Origin: an uncultured Phycisphaerae bacterium
GTDB taxonomy: Bacteria; Planctomycetota; Phycisphaerae; UBA1845; Fen-1342
Assembly (NCBI GenBank): GCA_937928595.1
Contig: CALGJV010000012.1
Span: 160,962 to 224,961, forward strand
Length of the DNA stretch: 64,000 bases
Reading direction: 5' to 3'
Both the position numbers and the translations under genes were made by a program. This document shows positions 44,315-54,957 of the stretch, one piece after another; the first letter of the stretch is position 1; every line of letters begins with the position of its first letter. The notes below the pieces were generated by a model. The model saw nothing but the letters and a program-made list of their open reading frames with translations, was not told the DNA's origin and ran no database searches.

Positions 44315-45727
44315 CTACACGATGTGCTTGCCGCCGCGCTTGGCCGCCTTGGCGTACTCGCGGGCCTGCCGCTCGTAGCCCTGCTTGCCCATCAGGGCGA
44401 ACGTGAACTCCTTGCCCATCTGCACCGCCGGCTGGTCGTACGGATTGATGTGCAGCAGCCCGCCCGCGATGGTCGTCGCCGCCTCCCACAGCAGGATGAA
44501 CTGGCCGACCGTCTCCGCGCTGACCACCGGAAAGCGAATCGTCAGGCACGGCCGCTCGCTCGCGACCAGCGCGTACTCGGTCGCGCGCTTCTCGGCGCTC
44601 AGCAGAGTTCCGAGCGTCCGACCCTGCAGGTAGTCCAGGTCGGCCGGCAAACCGGCGGCCCGCGGGATCTTCACGTCACGCGCGTACCGCTCCACCTCGA
44701 GGAAGATGAACACCTTGTCGTTGGGCCCCTCGCGGTAGAGCTGCACCTGCGAGTGCTGGTCCGTGGCGCCCAGGGCCTTGATCGGCGTCGGCCCGACGCC
44801 GACGACCTGCCCGTCGAGGTCGCAGCGCTTGCCCAGGCTCTCGGCCCAGAGTTGCCGGTACCAGTCTGCCAGGTCCTTGAGCGCGTAGCCGTACGGCATC
44901 ATGACATGCAACCGCTTGCCGCGCACGTAGAACGTGTGCAGCAACAGTGCCAGCAGCGCCGCCGGGTTCTGCCGGACGGCCGTCTTCCCGACGCGGCGGC
45001 CCATCTCGGCCGCGCCCGCGAGCAACCGGTCGATTTTGATCCCGCACAGACCCGCCGAGAACAGCCCGACCGCCGACAGCACGGAGAACCGCCCGCCGAC
45101 GCCCGGAGGCACGGGCAGCGCCGCGTAGCCTTCGGCGTCCACGATGCCGCGCATCGTGCCGCCTTCCGGGTCCGTCGTGACGAGCAGGTTCGCGCGCAGG
45201 CCGGCCCGCCCGAGCTTGCGTTGCAGCAGGTCCCGGACGATCAGGAACTGCGCCGCGGTTTCGGCGGTCTCGCCCGATTTGCTGATGACGTTGAACAGCG
45301 TTTTGCGGAGGGCCGGGCCGAGCAAGTCGAGCAGGTTGCCGAACTGTGTCGGGTCGACGTTGTCCATGACGAACAGCCGCGGGCCGCCCCGCTCCCGGGC
45401 CGGCAGGAGGTTGTAGTAGCACGGGTTGAGGGCCGTCTGGAGCGCGATGTTGCCGAGGGCCGACCCGCCGATGCCGAGGACGACGAGGTTCTCGAACTTG
45501 CCGCGGTAGCGCCGCACCGCGGCCTGCACGGTCTTGAGCATGGCGGCGTCGTGCGGCAGCTCGCGGTAGCGGTGCTGGCCGGCCTTCCGCTCACGCTCGA
45601 TGCGGGCGACGAGGGTCTGCACCTCGGGCTCGGCCCGCCGCAGCTCGGCCAGGCTCAGGCCGTGCGTCGCGCCGACGGCCGTATCCAGAACGTTTGCGTA
45701 GTCGAGTTTCAGGGCGGGCAGTGGCAT
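44315..45727 (-). CDS. pgi: glucose-6-phosphate isomerase
   Basis: 470 aa. Interconverts glucose-6-phosphate and fructose-6-phosphate. Conserved blocks: VVLGIGGSALGN and FNVISKSGETAET (sugar phosphate-binding SIS fold), VGGRFSVLS (PGI signature 1 region), then ALGATDQHSQVQL with the catalytic His region and INPYDQPAVQMGK with the C-terminal Lys. Length fits the shorter bacterial PGIs. I took the second ATG (45727), which has GAGGAG about 8 nt upstream. It lies 84 nt after gcvP on the same strand and could be co-transcribed. Confidence 0.92.
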   Translation of the reverse strand: MPLPALKLDYANVLDTAVGATHGLSLAELRRAEPEVQTLVARIERERKAGQHRYRELPHDAAMLKTVQAAVRRYRGKFENLVVLGIGGSALGNIALQTALNPCYYNLLPARERGGPRLFVMDNVDPTQFGNLLDLLGPALRKTLFNVISKSGETAETAAQFLIVRDLLQRKLGRAGLRANLLVTTDPEGGTMRGIVDAEGYAALPVPPGVGGRFSVLSAVGLFSAGLCGIKIDRLLAGAAEMGRRVGKTAVRQNPAALLALLLHTFYVRGKRLHVMMPYGYALKDLADWYRQLWAESLGKRCDLDGQVVGVGPTPIKALGATDQHSQVQLYREGPNDKVFIFLEVERYARDVKIPRAAGLPADLDYLQGRTLGTLLSAEKRATEYALVASERPCLTIRFPVVSAETVGQFILLWEAATTIAGGLLHINPYDQPAVQMGKEFTFALMGKQGYERQAREYAKAAKRGGKHIV

Positions 45728-45811
45728 CGCGGCTCTCCTCGTGCGGGCCACGGTTCGCGTGGCGGAGCGGGAGCGTAACGCGGAGCGGCGGCGCGTGGCA
45801 ACGGGGGGACG

Positions 45812-48709
<2,898 letters not shown>

Positions 48710-48842
48710 CGGTCGGCTACTCCGGGGGCCGTCGCGCAGCGGAGCGGCCCAAGACTGTCCGCGCCAGCCAGACGCTGCGGGGAGGCTTCGGTCCGCGCGG
48801 GGCGGATGCCCCGGCGCCCCGCAGCCGCCGCGGCGGGCGGGC

Positions 48843-49226
48843 CTAGTGGTGCGCGATCATCTTATCGTAGGCGTCGCCATCCATGAGCTTGCTGAGCGGG
48901 CTGACGTCCGTGCAGCGAAGCTTGAGCAACCAGCCGGCATGGAACGGATCGCTGTTCAGCAGGCCGGGCTCGTCGCTCAGACGGTCGTTGACGGCGATGA
49001 CCTCCCCGGACACGGCCGAGAACAGTTCGCTCGTGGCCTTGACCGATTCGACTTCGCCGAAACGGCTGCCGCCCTCGATCCGGGCGCCGACCTTCGGCAG
49101 GTCGACGAACGTGATGTCGGTGAGCTCGTCCGCGGCGAACTGGGTGATGCCGATGGTGACCTGATCGCCCTCGGCCTTGAACCACTCGTGCGTCTGGGAG
49201 TACTTGCGATCGTTGGGCACCGCCAT
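48843..49226 (-). CDS. gcvH: glycine cleavage system H protein
   Basis: 127 aa, normal length. Lipoylated carrier that shuttles the aminomethyl group between P, T and L proteins. The lipoyl-attachment motif is [12 protein letters not shown] with Lys63. N-terminal YSQTHEWFK and C-terminal [15 protein letters not shown] are typical. AGGAG lies 9 nt before the ATG and a minus-strand TAGAAT at 49289-49294 is the likely -10 for a gcvH-gcvP transcript. Confidence 0.95.
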   Translation of the reverse strand: MAVPNDRKYSQTHEWFKAEGDQVTIGITQFAADELTDITFVDLPKVGARIEGGSRFGEVESVKATSELFSAVSGEVIAVNDRLSDEPGLLNSDPFHAGWLLKLRCTDVSPLSKLMDGDAYDKMIAHH

Positions 49227-49288
49227 GCTCGGGGTCTCCTGTCGTGAGGGATCTCGACCGTCGGGCGCAGGCGACCGACGGGTCGGTT

Positions 49289-49294
49289 ATTCTA
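49289..49294 (-). promoter_or_regulatory. -10-like TAGAAT for gcvHP
   Basis: Minus-strand TAGAAT (five of six) 62 nt before the gcvH ATG, in the 163-nt gap after lexA. I saw no glycine-riboswitch tandem structure in this gap by eye, though it is too short to hold a full tandem aptamer anyway. Confidence 0.4.
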
Positions 49295-49389
49295 GGGCAG
49301 GGCGGGGTGGGCGTGTAGGGGCGGCGGGCCCGCGAGGCTGGCAGGCGAAATCGAACCCGAGGGATAGACGCGTCGAGACCGCGACATCG

Positions 49390-50019
49390 TCAGACTTTGC
49401 GGATGACGCCCACGACGACCCCCTGAACCTGGACGTTCTGCACTCGGATGGGGGCGTAGTTCGGATTGGCGGGCTGGAGCCGGATTCCGTCGGCGTCGCG
49501 ATAGAGCCGCTTGAGCGTGGCTTCGCCGTCGTCGAGCAGAGCCACCACGGTCTCGCCGTTGCGGGCCGTGTTGCGGCGCTCGACAACGACGTAGTCGCCG
49601 TCGCAGATGTTGTCGTCGATCATGCTGTCGCCACGGACGCGGAGCACGAACGTCTCGTGGGGGGAGACGAACAGCTCTTCCAAGTCCAGCGCCTGGCGAT
49701 CCTCAACCGCCTCGATCGGGCGGCCGGCGGCGATGGTGCCGACGAGCGGCAGGCGGGTCGGGCGCTCATCGGGGAACTCATAATCGCCGCTAAGACGCAA
49801 AGAGCGTGCCTTGTGCCGCGAACGTTTGAGGAAACCTTTCCTCTGGAGGGCGGCGATATGCTCGAACACGGTGACCTTGCTGACGCCGAACTCGTCCGCC
49901 AGCTCCTGCATCGTCGGGGCGTACCCCCGGGCCTTCGAAAAGTCCCGCACGTACGTCAGAATGCGAAGCTGCTTGGGGGTCAGCGAGGAACGCCGTTTCT
50001 CCGAGTTGCGACGAAGCAT
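49390..50019 (-). CDS. lexA: LexA repressor (SOS regulator)
   Basis: 209 aa. Winged-helix N-terminus (SSLTPKQLRILTYVRDFSKARG, then EFGVSKVTVFEHIAAL as the recognition region) and a self-cleaving S24 domain. Autocleavage site Ala98-Gly99 (TIAAGRPIE), nucleophile Ser132 (RGDSMID) and general base Lys170 (DGEATLKRL) are all present, so RecA-stimulated cleavage should work. The recognition helix has VSKVTVFEH instead of the common P-S-S-V-x-x-H, so the operator may differ from known SOS boxes. ATG 50019 has GGAGG 6 nt upstream, located inside the preceding overlapping ORF. Confidence 0.9.
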   Translation of the reverse strand: MLRRNSEKRRSSLTPKQLRILTYVRDFSKARGYAPTMQELADEFGVSKVTVFEHIAALQRKGFLKRSRHKARSLRLSGDYEFPDERPTRLPLVGTIAAGRPIEAVEDRQALDLEELFVSPHETFVLRVRGDSMIDDNICDGDYVVVERRNTARNGETVVALLDDGEATLKRLYRDADGIRLQPANPNYAPIRVQNVQVQGVVVGVIRKV

Positions 50020-50320
50020 CGTATTCCTCCGCCAGGAACGCGCTGAGCGACCCGATGAACACGGGTGGCAGAGGACGACGGACCGACGACGACCAGACGC
50101 GGGTTTCCGCCTCGGCCGCGGCACGTTCGACCGGTTCCGGCAGGGCACCGTCGAACTGCCTGGCCACGCACGCCCGCAGATGGGCGTGCTCGTCGGCCGA
50201 CAAGGGGACTTCAGCGAAGTCGGTTGGGCCATCGCCCGCGTCGCGGACCTCGCGGCAGAACTCCCCACCGGGGCCGAACACGCACAACATACGGCCCGCT
50301 TGCCAGTCTTTTGTGGTCAC
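49790..50320 (-). CDS. hypothetical protein overlapping lexA by 230 nt
   Basis: 176 aa. GTG at 50320 has a strong AAAGGAG 6 nt upstream and is the first start after the promoter at 50385-50413. Residues 1 to about 100 (VTTKDWQAGRMLCVFGP...FIGSLSAFLAEEYDASSQLGE) read as a real soluble protein with coding-like codon use. From about residue 101 the frame lies inside lexA in another frame and looks like shadow sequence down to the stop at 49790. Either the genes genuinely overlap, or the native stop near 50015 was lost by an indel. No family recognised; tight coupling suggests a role tied to LexA. Confidence 0.55.
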   Translation of the reverse strand: MTTKDWQAGRMLCVFGPGGEFCREVRDAGDGPTDFAEVPLSADEHAHLRACVARQFDGALPEPVERAAAEAETRVWSSSVRRPLPPVFIGSLSAFLAEEYDASSQLGETAFLADPQAASHSDVRAGLFEGPGVRPDDAGAGGRVRRQQGHRVRAYRRPPEERFPQTFAAQGTLFAS

Positions 50321-50384
50321 CTCGCACTCCTTTGCGTCGACGGCACCACGCTGCCACACCCGAGTTCGTTCTCCATTCGTGCGA

Positions 50385-50413
50385 ATAGTAACCTAACTTG
50401 CACGCGGAGTCAA
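50385..50413 (-). promoter_or_regulatory. lexA-operon promoter TTGACT-17-TACTAT
   Basis: On the minus strand TTGACT (50408-50413) and TACTAT (50385-50390) at 17-nt spacing, 65 nt before the GTG of the first gene. An imperfect palindrome with outer arms GTGC and GCAC (50379-50403) overlaps the -10 and spacer and could be the LexA operator. The promoter is strong by consensus; the operator is inference. Confidence 0.65.
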
Positions 50414-50608
50414 GTCGGCCAACGTCATTCCTTTCGCGGGCCGAGCAACAACCGGGTGTACGATGCAGCCATAGTATCATCTATAGATTGTGGTCGCCAA
50501 AACGCAAGCGGATTTCGCAGAAAAACGAGTGTTTGGGTATGTCACGGACAGTCGTGCATCGCTTCGCAAATTATGTAAGTTGTTGTACAAAAGGGCTTTG
50601 CGATTTCG

Positions 50609-50628
50609 GAACCGTTCTAGAGGTTCCA
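50609..50628. repeat. GGAACC / GGTTCC inverted repeat
   Basis: A perfect 6-bp inverted repeat with an 8-nt loop, inside the AT-richer intergenic region. No U-run follows on either strand. Could be an operator or a small hairpin. Confidence 0.3.
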
Positions 50629-50780
50629 GTGCGCTGGACGGGCAAAATCACGGTGAGGAACACCGAAAATTTCGGCAATTGTCGCGGAAACGGCCCTCGG
50701 TCCGGCGCGTCGCGCCGTCGCGCAAGAGCTGAAGCGGGAACCCTAACATCGGTTTCCAGGGGCGAGTGCCGTCGGCTCCG

Positions 50781-51965
50781 CTAGGCGCCACCCGTGTAGG
50801 TCGTCCCGCGCCATGTGGTCCGCGCACCCCAATGCCGCGTCATCGCGTTGACTGTCATGCCCAGGCAGATGGCGGCACCCAGCGGCCACGTCAGAGCCCA
50901 GTGCGGCGCGACGTGGCTCAAGCGGTAGAACCGCCAGAGCACGGATTGCTGGGACAGGATCGCGAGCGCCGCGGCGGCGGCGATGGCGCCCGCGGCCGGT
51001 GAAAGAGCCGCGAGCAGCAGCGTGACGTACGGTGAAAGGCTGAAGACTGTAAGGAACGCTACGCTGACGAGCAGGCGCGGCAGGGTGCCGAAGCATCCGT
51101 AGAAGATCCGGGACCAGCCCCGCCAGATCTGCCGCAGCCCGACGTACATGCGGCAGCTGTACAGCCGGCCGCCGCGGATCACCTGCAGGCGGATGCCCGC
51201 CTGCTTGGCCGCGCGGGCGAAGTGCATGTCCTCGTTCAGCGCGGTCCTGAAGCGCTCATGGCCGCCGCAGGCGGCGTACGCGGCGCGGGAGAGCAACATG
51301 AACGCGCCGTTCGCGTAGGCCCGGGATGAGCGGGGACTGTTGACCTTGTCGGGGGGGAACCAGAACACCATGATTGCCCCGGCGGGCGGCTGCACAACGC
51401 GTTCCCAGAACGTGAAGGCGTCGAGGTGCGGCAGGACCGACAAGAATTCGACGCCCGCGCGCCGGGCGAACCGGACCGCCGCGCGGAGCAGGAGGGGGGA
51501 GTGGAACCGGCAGTCGGCGTCCGTGAAACACAGGAGCTCGCCCCGGGCGGCCTGTACGCCGAGATGCATAGCGTGGTTCTTGCCGGCCCACCCGACCGGC
51601 AGCTCGCGCACGTGGATCACGCGGAGCCGGCCGTCACGGGCGGCAAGGTCGTCGAGGATCGCGCCGGTCCGGTCGGCGCTGCGGTCATTGACGGCGATGA
51701 CTTCGAGCCCCGGGTAGTCCTGGGCGAGAAGCCCCGCGACGCAAGCGCCGATATTGGCCTCCTCGTCCTTGGCGGCGACCAGCACGGTCAGGCTGGGCAG
51801 CGGGTCATCCCCGGCGGCGTCGCGCTCGGACAGGATCGGCTCGTCCGCCGCGGCGTTCAGATCGAGATGCCGGCGCAGCCAGACCAGGCCGACCAGCAGG
51901 GTCGCCCAGAACCAGGCGGCGGTCCATGAGGCGGTCAGGGCGAAGTCGAACGCGGCGAGCGGCAC
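50781..51965 (-). CDS. family 2 glycosyltransferase, membrane-bound (HpnB-like)
   Basis: 394 aa. N-terminal membrane helix (about 10-30), a GT-A catalytic domain from about 57 (LTVLVAAKDEEANIG, VNDRSADRT), the metal-binding DxD at D149-A-D151 (CFTDADC), a TALNEDMHFA acidic motif and RQIWRGW near the membrane, then three or four C-terminal hydrophobic segments. Architecture resembles hopanoid-associated HpnB and related synthases; the acceptor is unknown. GTG start with GGGAG 5 nt upstream. Divergent from the secreted protein at 52013. Confidence 0.85.
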   Translation of the reverse strand: MPLAAFDFALTASWTAAWFWATLLVGLVWLRRHLDLNAAADEPILSERDAAGDDPLPSLTVLVAAKDEEANIGACVAGLLAQDYPGLEVIAVNDRSADRTGAILDDLAARDGRLRVIHVRELPVGWAGKNHAMHLGVQAARGELLCFTDADCRFHSPLLLRAAVRFARRAGVEFLSVLPHLDAFTFWERVVQPPAGAIMVFWFPPDKVNSPRSSRAYANGAFMLLSRAAYAACGGHERFRTALNEDMHFARAAKQAGIRLQVIRGGRLYSCRMYVGLRQIWRGWSRIFYGCFGTLPRLLVSVAFLTVFSLSPYVTLLLAALSPAAGAIAAAAALAILSQQSVLWRFYRLSHVAPHWALTWPLGAAICLGMTVNAMTRHWGARTTWRGTTYTGGA

Positions 51966-52000
51966 ACGACACTCCCGGTTTACAGGGGCGGCAGCGTAAC

Positions 52001-52006
52001 TAAACT
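52001..52006 (+). promoter_or_regulatory. -10-like TAAACT 6 nt before a start codon
   Basis: TAAACT, then acgccc, then ATG at 52013. Same geometry as 2310 and 61104-61109, so a leaderless transcript is likely. GTTTAC at 51978-51983 is at 17-nt spacing but poor as a -35. Confidence 0.4.
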
Positions 52007-52012
52007 ACGCCC

Positions 52013-53431
52013 ATGAATCCAACGCGGTACCCACGGGGCGTGGCCCGGCTTCTCGCGCGAGCGGCGGTTGCGGCGGCAGGACTGCTGCTTGCGGCGGGGG
52101 TCGCGCGCGGCCAGACGGCGCAGCCCGCGAGCGGCCCCGCGCTGATTCCGTATGCCGATCCGGCCTTCGGCTTCGAGTTGCAGGTGCCATCCGGCTGGCG
52201 CTACGACCGCACACGCTTCCAGCAGTTCGAGGGGTCGATCGGCCTGTTGCGGGGGAACAGCCCGAACGGCCAGCGCGGCCTTCAGATTGTGGTGTTCCGC
52301 AGCTTCCAGATGAAGCCGTTTGAAGAGTGGATCGTTGATTTCGGCAAGGCCGTGGCCGAGAAAACCCAGGCGCCGAAGATCGACTGGGAGACGATCCGGC
52401 TGCCGCCGCGCGCGGGCGCCGTGCTGTCCTACACGACCAAGTTCGGGGGCACGGCGATGCGGAACCACTCGCTTTGCCTGCCGTTCGACCCAAACACGGT
52501 CTGGATCCTGACCTACAACGGAACCGTGCTGGGCGCGGGAGACGAAGAGCGACTGCGGGGCGAGTTCAACCAGTTGGTCGCGACGGTGCGCGTGCACTAC
52601 GACGCCGAGCTCGCGGAGCGTATGGCGCCGGCGTTTGACCGGGGCCGCGAGTTGCTCGCGCGGGTGCGTAACCAGTCCCGGGACATCCGGCCGGACGAGG
52701 AGGTCCGCACCTGCGAGCTGTTCATCAGCGGCCAGCCGGTGGGATACCTGGAGCGGCGGGTGACGCGCGAGGAGTACGTGTTCAGCGCGCCGGGCGCGGC
52801 AAGGCGGGCGGCCAAGGAAGGGCTGTGCGTCCGAGAATGGACGTGGTGGTTCAGCACGGACGGGACCGTGCGGGTCTCGCGGCTGTTCGCGTTCACGAGC
52901 CTCGATTTTCGCAGCGAGATGATTGAATACGAGCAGTTGCAGGCGTCGCCGGGGTCCGGGCCGCCGGTGACCAAGATGGACCAGGTCGTCCGCGAGGACG
53001 ACGTGCTGTTCTCGAGCTACACGACGAGCCTCGATCCGGAGCTGCCACCGCCGGGCAAGCCGCTCAGTGTCGGGCCCGTCTACCTGGACCTGGCGTGGAC
53101 GCGGGTGCTGCCCGGGCTGCTGCTGAGCCTTGACCCGGACCGGTACGCTTTCGCGGTGTACAACACGGAGACGCGGGCGCTGCTCATGCACAGTGTGCAA
53201 CGCGTCGGCGAACGGGAGGTACCGGGGTACAAGGGGCGGGCGTTCGCGTTCGAGGTGCATGACGGGTTCGTCCAGAAGCCCAGCACGCTGATCGTCGACG
53301 AGCGCGGCAATCTCCTCCGTTTCGATGCGGGCGACGTCGTGCTGCAATACACGCCGCGCGACACGATTGAGAGGAAGTACGGGGCGCAGCGCGACGCGGC
53401 CCGGGCGCGTCTGGGCCTCCGCGGGCCGTGA
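52013..53431 (+). CDS. secreted hypothetical protein, 472 aa
   Basis: An Arg-rich start and hydrophobic stretch (ARAAVAAAGLLLAAGVARGQ) make a Sec-type signal peptide with cleavage near residue 34. Residues about 40-200 (YADPAFGFELQVPSGWRYD...) resemble the PsbP/DUF1795-type beta sandwich; the rest is beta-rich and unrecognised, ending IERKYGAQRDAARARLGL. No catalytic motif is seen. It is followed by a coiled-coil protein gene 92 nt later, on the way to the ketosynthase locus. Confidence 0.65.
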   Translation: MNPTRYPRGVARLLARAAVAAAGLLLAAGVARGQTAQPASGPALIPYADPAFGFELQVPSGWRYDRTRFQQFEGSIGLLRGNSPNGQRGLQIVVFRSFQMKPFEEWIVDFGKAVAEKTQAPKIDWETIRLPPRAGAVLSYTTKFGGTAMRNHSLCLPFDPNTVWILTYNGTVLGAGDEERLRGEFNQLVATVRVHYDAELAERMAPAFDRGRELLARVRNQSRDIRPDEEVRTCELFISGQPVGYLERRVTREEYVFSAPGAARRAAKEGLCVREWTWWFSTDGTVRVSRLFAFTSLDFRSEMIEYEQLQASPGSGPPVTKMDQVVREDDVLFSSYTTSLDPELPPPGKPLSVGPVYLDLAWTRVLPGLLLSLDPDRYAFAVYNTETRALLMHSVQRVGEREVPGYKGRAFAFEVHDGFVQKPSTLIVDERGNLLRFDAGDVVLQYTPRDTIERKYGAQRDAARARLGLRGP

Positions 53432-53480
53432 CATCGGCGCTGCGGCCCCCCCCGAGCGGGCGCCGCCGGCCGCGGCGCGG

Positions 53481-53486
53481 TATACT
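53481..53486 (+). promoter_or_regulatory. -10-like TATACT before coiled-coil protein gene
   Basis: TATACT followed by gcccac, nearly the same block as the TACACT-gcccgc and TACGCT-gcccgc promoters, but here 37 nt before the GTG at 53524, which has its own GAGGA. Supports a start of transcription between the two hypothetical genes. Confidence 0.45.
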
Positions 53487-53523
53487 GCCCACGCTGGACC
53501 TTCGGCACTCGCGAGGAACGTAC

Positions 53524-54864
53524 GTGGCCCGGTCCGGCCGGACAGCGTGGTGGTGCGCCAAGGCCGAGGGCGCGCTCCGACGGGCCCTGGGCGCGGGGGG
53601 AGTTCTCACACCGGCCGGAGTGGCGGCGACGGTCACGGGGGCGCTGCCGGCACGTCTGCGACGCCGGCTGCGGCGGCAGTTGTGGCGGCTCGGCTGGTTG
53701 ACGCCGGCGGCCCGGGTTCCGCTCGACGCGCTCGACGAGCCGTGTCGCCCGGCCGGGTTGCGCGGCGTGGCCGCACCGCTGCTCGACCTGGCCGTGTTCG
53801 GACTCCCGGGGCAGGGGATGGCGGCGCGGGACCGCCGGCGTCAGGACGTGTACCAGCAGCTTTCGGCCGAGATCATGCGCGAGGCCGTGGACTCGGTTTC
53901 GTTGCAGGCGGTGGCGCGGCGGGCACTCAACCATCCCGAGGTGGTCGCGGACGCGCAGCTCAAGGGCATGGTGCGGAGCTTCATCGCGGAGCGCGAGGCG
54001 GCGCTGGTGCGACCGCCCCCGGCCGAGGCCGAGCACCGGGCGCGGCAGCACGCGTCCAAGCTGCAGCATGCCTTTGACGCGCCGGCGCCGCGCGATTTCC
54101 CGACGCGGGCCGAGACGCTGGCGCAGTTCGCGCGGCGCCTGAGCGATTTCGAGACGGCGCTCACGCACTTCGACGAGCACTCGGCGCGGCAGGCGCTGGA
54201 GGGTCTGCGCGGCCTGCGGGCCCGCTTCCCGGTGCATATCACCGCCGAGAACCTCCAGCGCTGCGAGGAGCAGCACGACCGGTTCCTGCGGCGGATCGCG
54301 ACGTACCGCCGGCAGCTGCGCGAACTCGCGGATCGGGGCGCTGCCGCCGCGGCGGCCGGCGACGCCAAGGCCGCCGCGTGGATTCTGCGGCGGTTCGACG
54401 CCATTCGGACGCTGGTGCCGGGCCTGGTGCCCGAGGTCATGCTCGCCGAGCTCCGGGCGCGGATTACGAACAGCGAGGAACAGACCGAGACGCGGGAGCT
54501 GCGCCGGGAGCTGCTCCGCCGTGAACGGGCCGTGGCCGACGAAATCAAGCAGCTCGCGGCCGCGATTCGGCAGTACGAGCAGGCCGTGCGACAGGCGCCG
54601 GCCAACAGCCCCGAGCTGCAGCGCGCGGAGACGGCCTACCGCGCGGCGGTGGAACGGGTCCGCGCGCTGGACAGCGATTGGCTGGCGGGGCTCATCCTGC
54701 AACTCGAGACGCTGCTGGACGACCTGCAGGATCCGACGGGGGAGCTTCACAACCAGCTCGAGCAGTTCATCGTGCGGGTGCGCGCAGCGCTGAACCGGCT
54801 GCGGGTCGAAGTGCGGTCGATCCAGGCAGGCCGCCGGAGCGGCGGAGCGGGCGAGAGCGCGTGA
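53524..54864 (+). CDS. hypothetical helical/coiled-coil protein, 446 aa
   Basis: No family recognised. The N-terminal 90 residues are basic (RLRRRLRRQLWRLGWL) and could contact membrane or nucleic acid. Residues about 150-430 are strongly helical and heptad-like (ETRELRRELLRRERAVADEI, ELHNQLEQFIVRVRAALNRL), predicted coiled coil. GTG 53524 with GAGGA 6 nt upstream is preferred to an in-frame GTG at 53428 that overlaps the previous stop. Directly upstream of the acyltransferase gene. Confidence 0.6.
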   Translation: MARSGRTAWWCAKAEGALRRALGAGGVLTPAGVAATVTGALPARLRRRLRRQLWRLGWLTPAARVPLDALDEPCRPAGLRGVAAPLLDLAVFGLPGQGMAARDRRRQDVYQQLSAEIMREAVDSVSLQAVARRALNHPEVVADAQLKGMVRSFIAEREAALVRPPPAEAEHRARQHASKLQHAFDAPAPRDFPTRAETLAQFARRLSDFETALTHFDEHSARQALEGLRGLRARFPVHITAENLQRCEEQHDRFLRRIATYRRQLRELADRGAAAAAAGDAKAAAWILRRFDAIRTLVPGLVPEVMLAELRARITNSEEQTETRELRRELLRRERAVADEIKQLAAAIRQYEQAVRQAPANSPELQRAETAYRAAVERVRALDSDWLAGLILQLETLLDDLQDPTGELHNQLEQFIVRVRAALNRLRVEVRSIQAGRRSGGAGESA

Positions 54865-54957
54865 TTACGGGGGCGTCACGGGCCGGGCTATTGCGAAGAC
54901 GCGGAGCCGGCCCGAGAATGAACGGCGTGGTCGCGACAAGCAGCCAAGGTCCGACGT

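Larger units (their letters stand above)
50321..50780. other. 460-nt AT-richer intergenic region
   Basis: Markedly lower in GC than anything around it, especially 50370-50660. It holds the lexA-operon promoter near one end. The rest contains a GGAACC-N8-GGTTCC inverted repeat (50609-50628) and one plus-strand 80-codon ORF (50490-50732) without a ribosome-binding site, which I do not call. No tRNA-like fold is evident. A small RNA or foreign remnant is possible. Confidence 0.45.

Noticed and set aside
49320..49375. tRNA-like T-arm (GGTTCGA on the minus strand) between gcvH and lexA
   Set aside because: No flanking acceptor, anticodon or D stems can be paired around it.
50490..50732. 80-codon plus-strand ORF in the AT-richer region
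   Set aside because: No ribosome-binding site, no promoter in the right place and no coding-like codon use.
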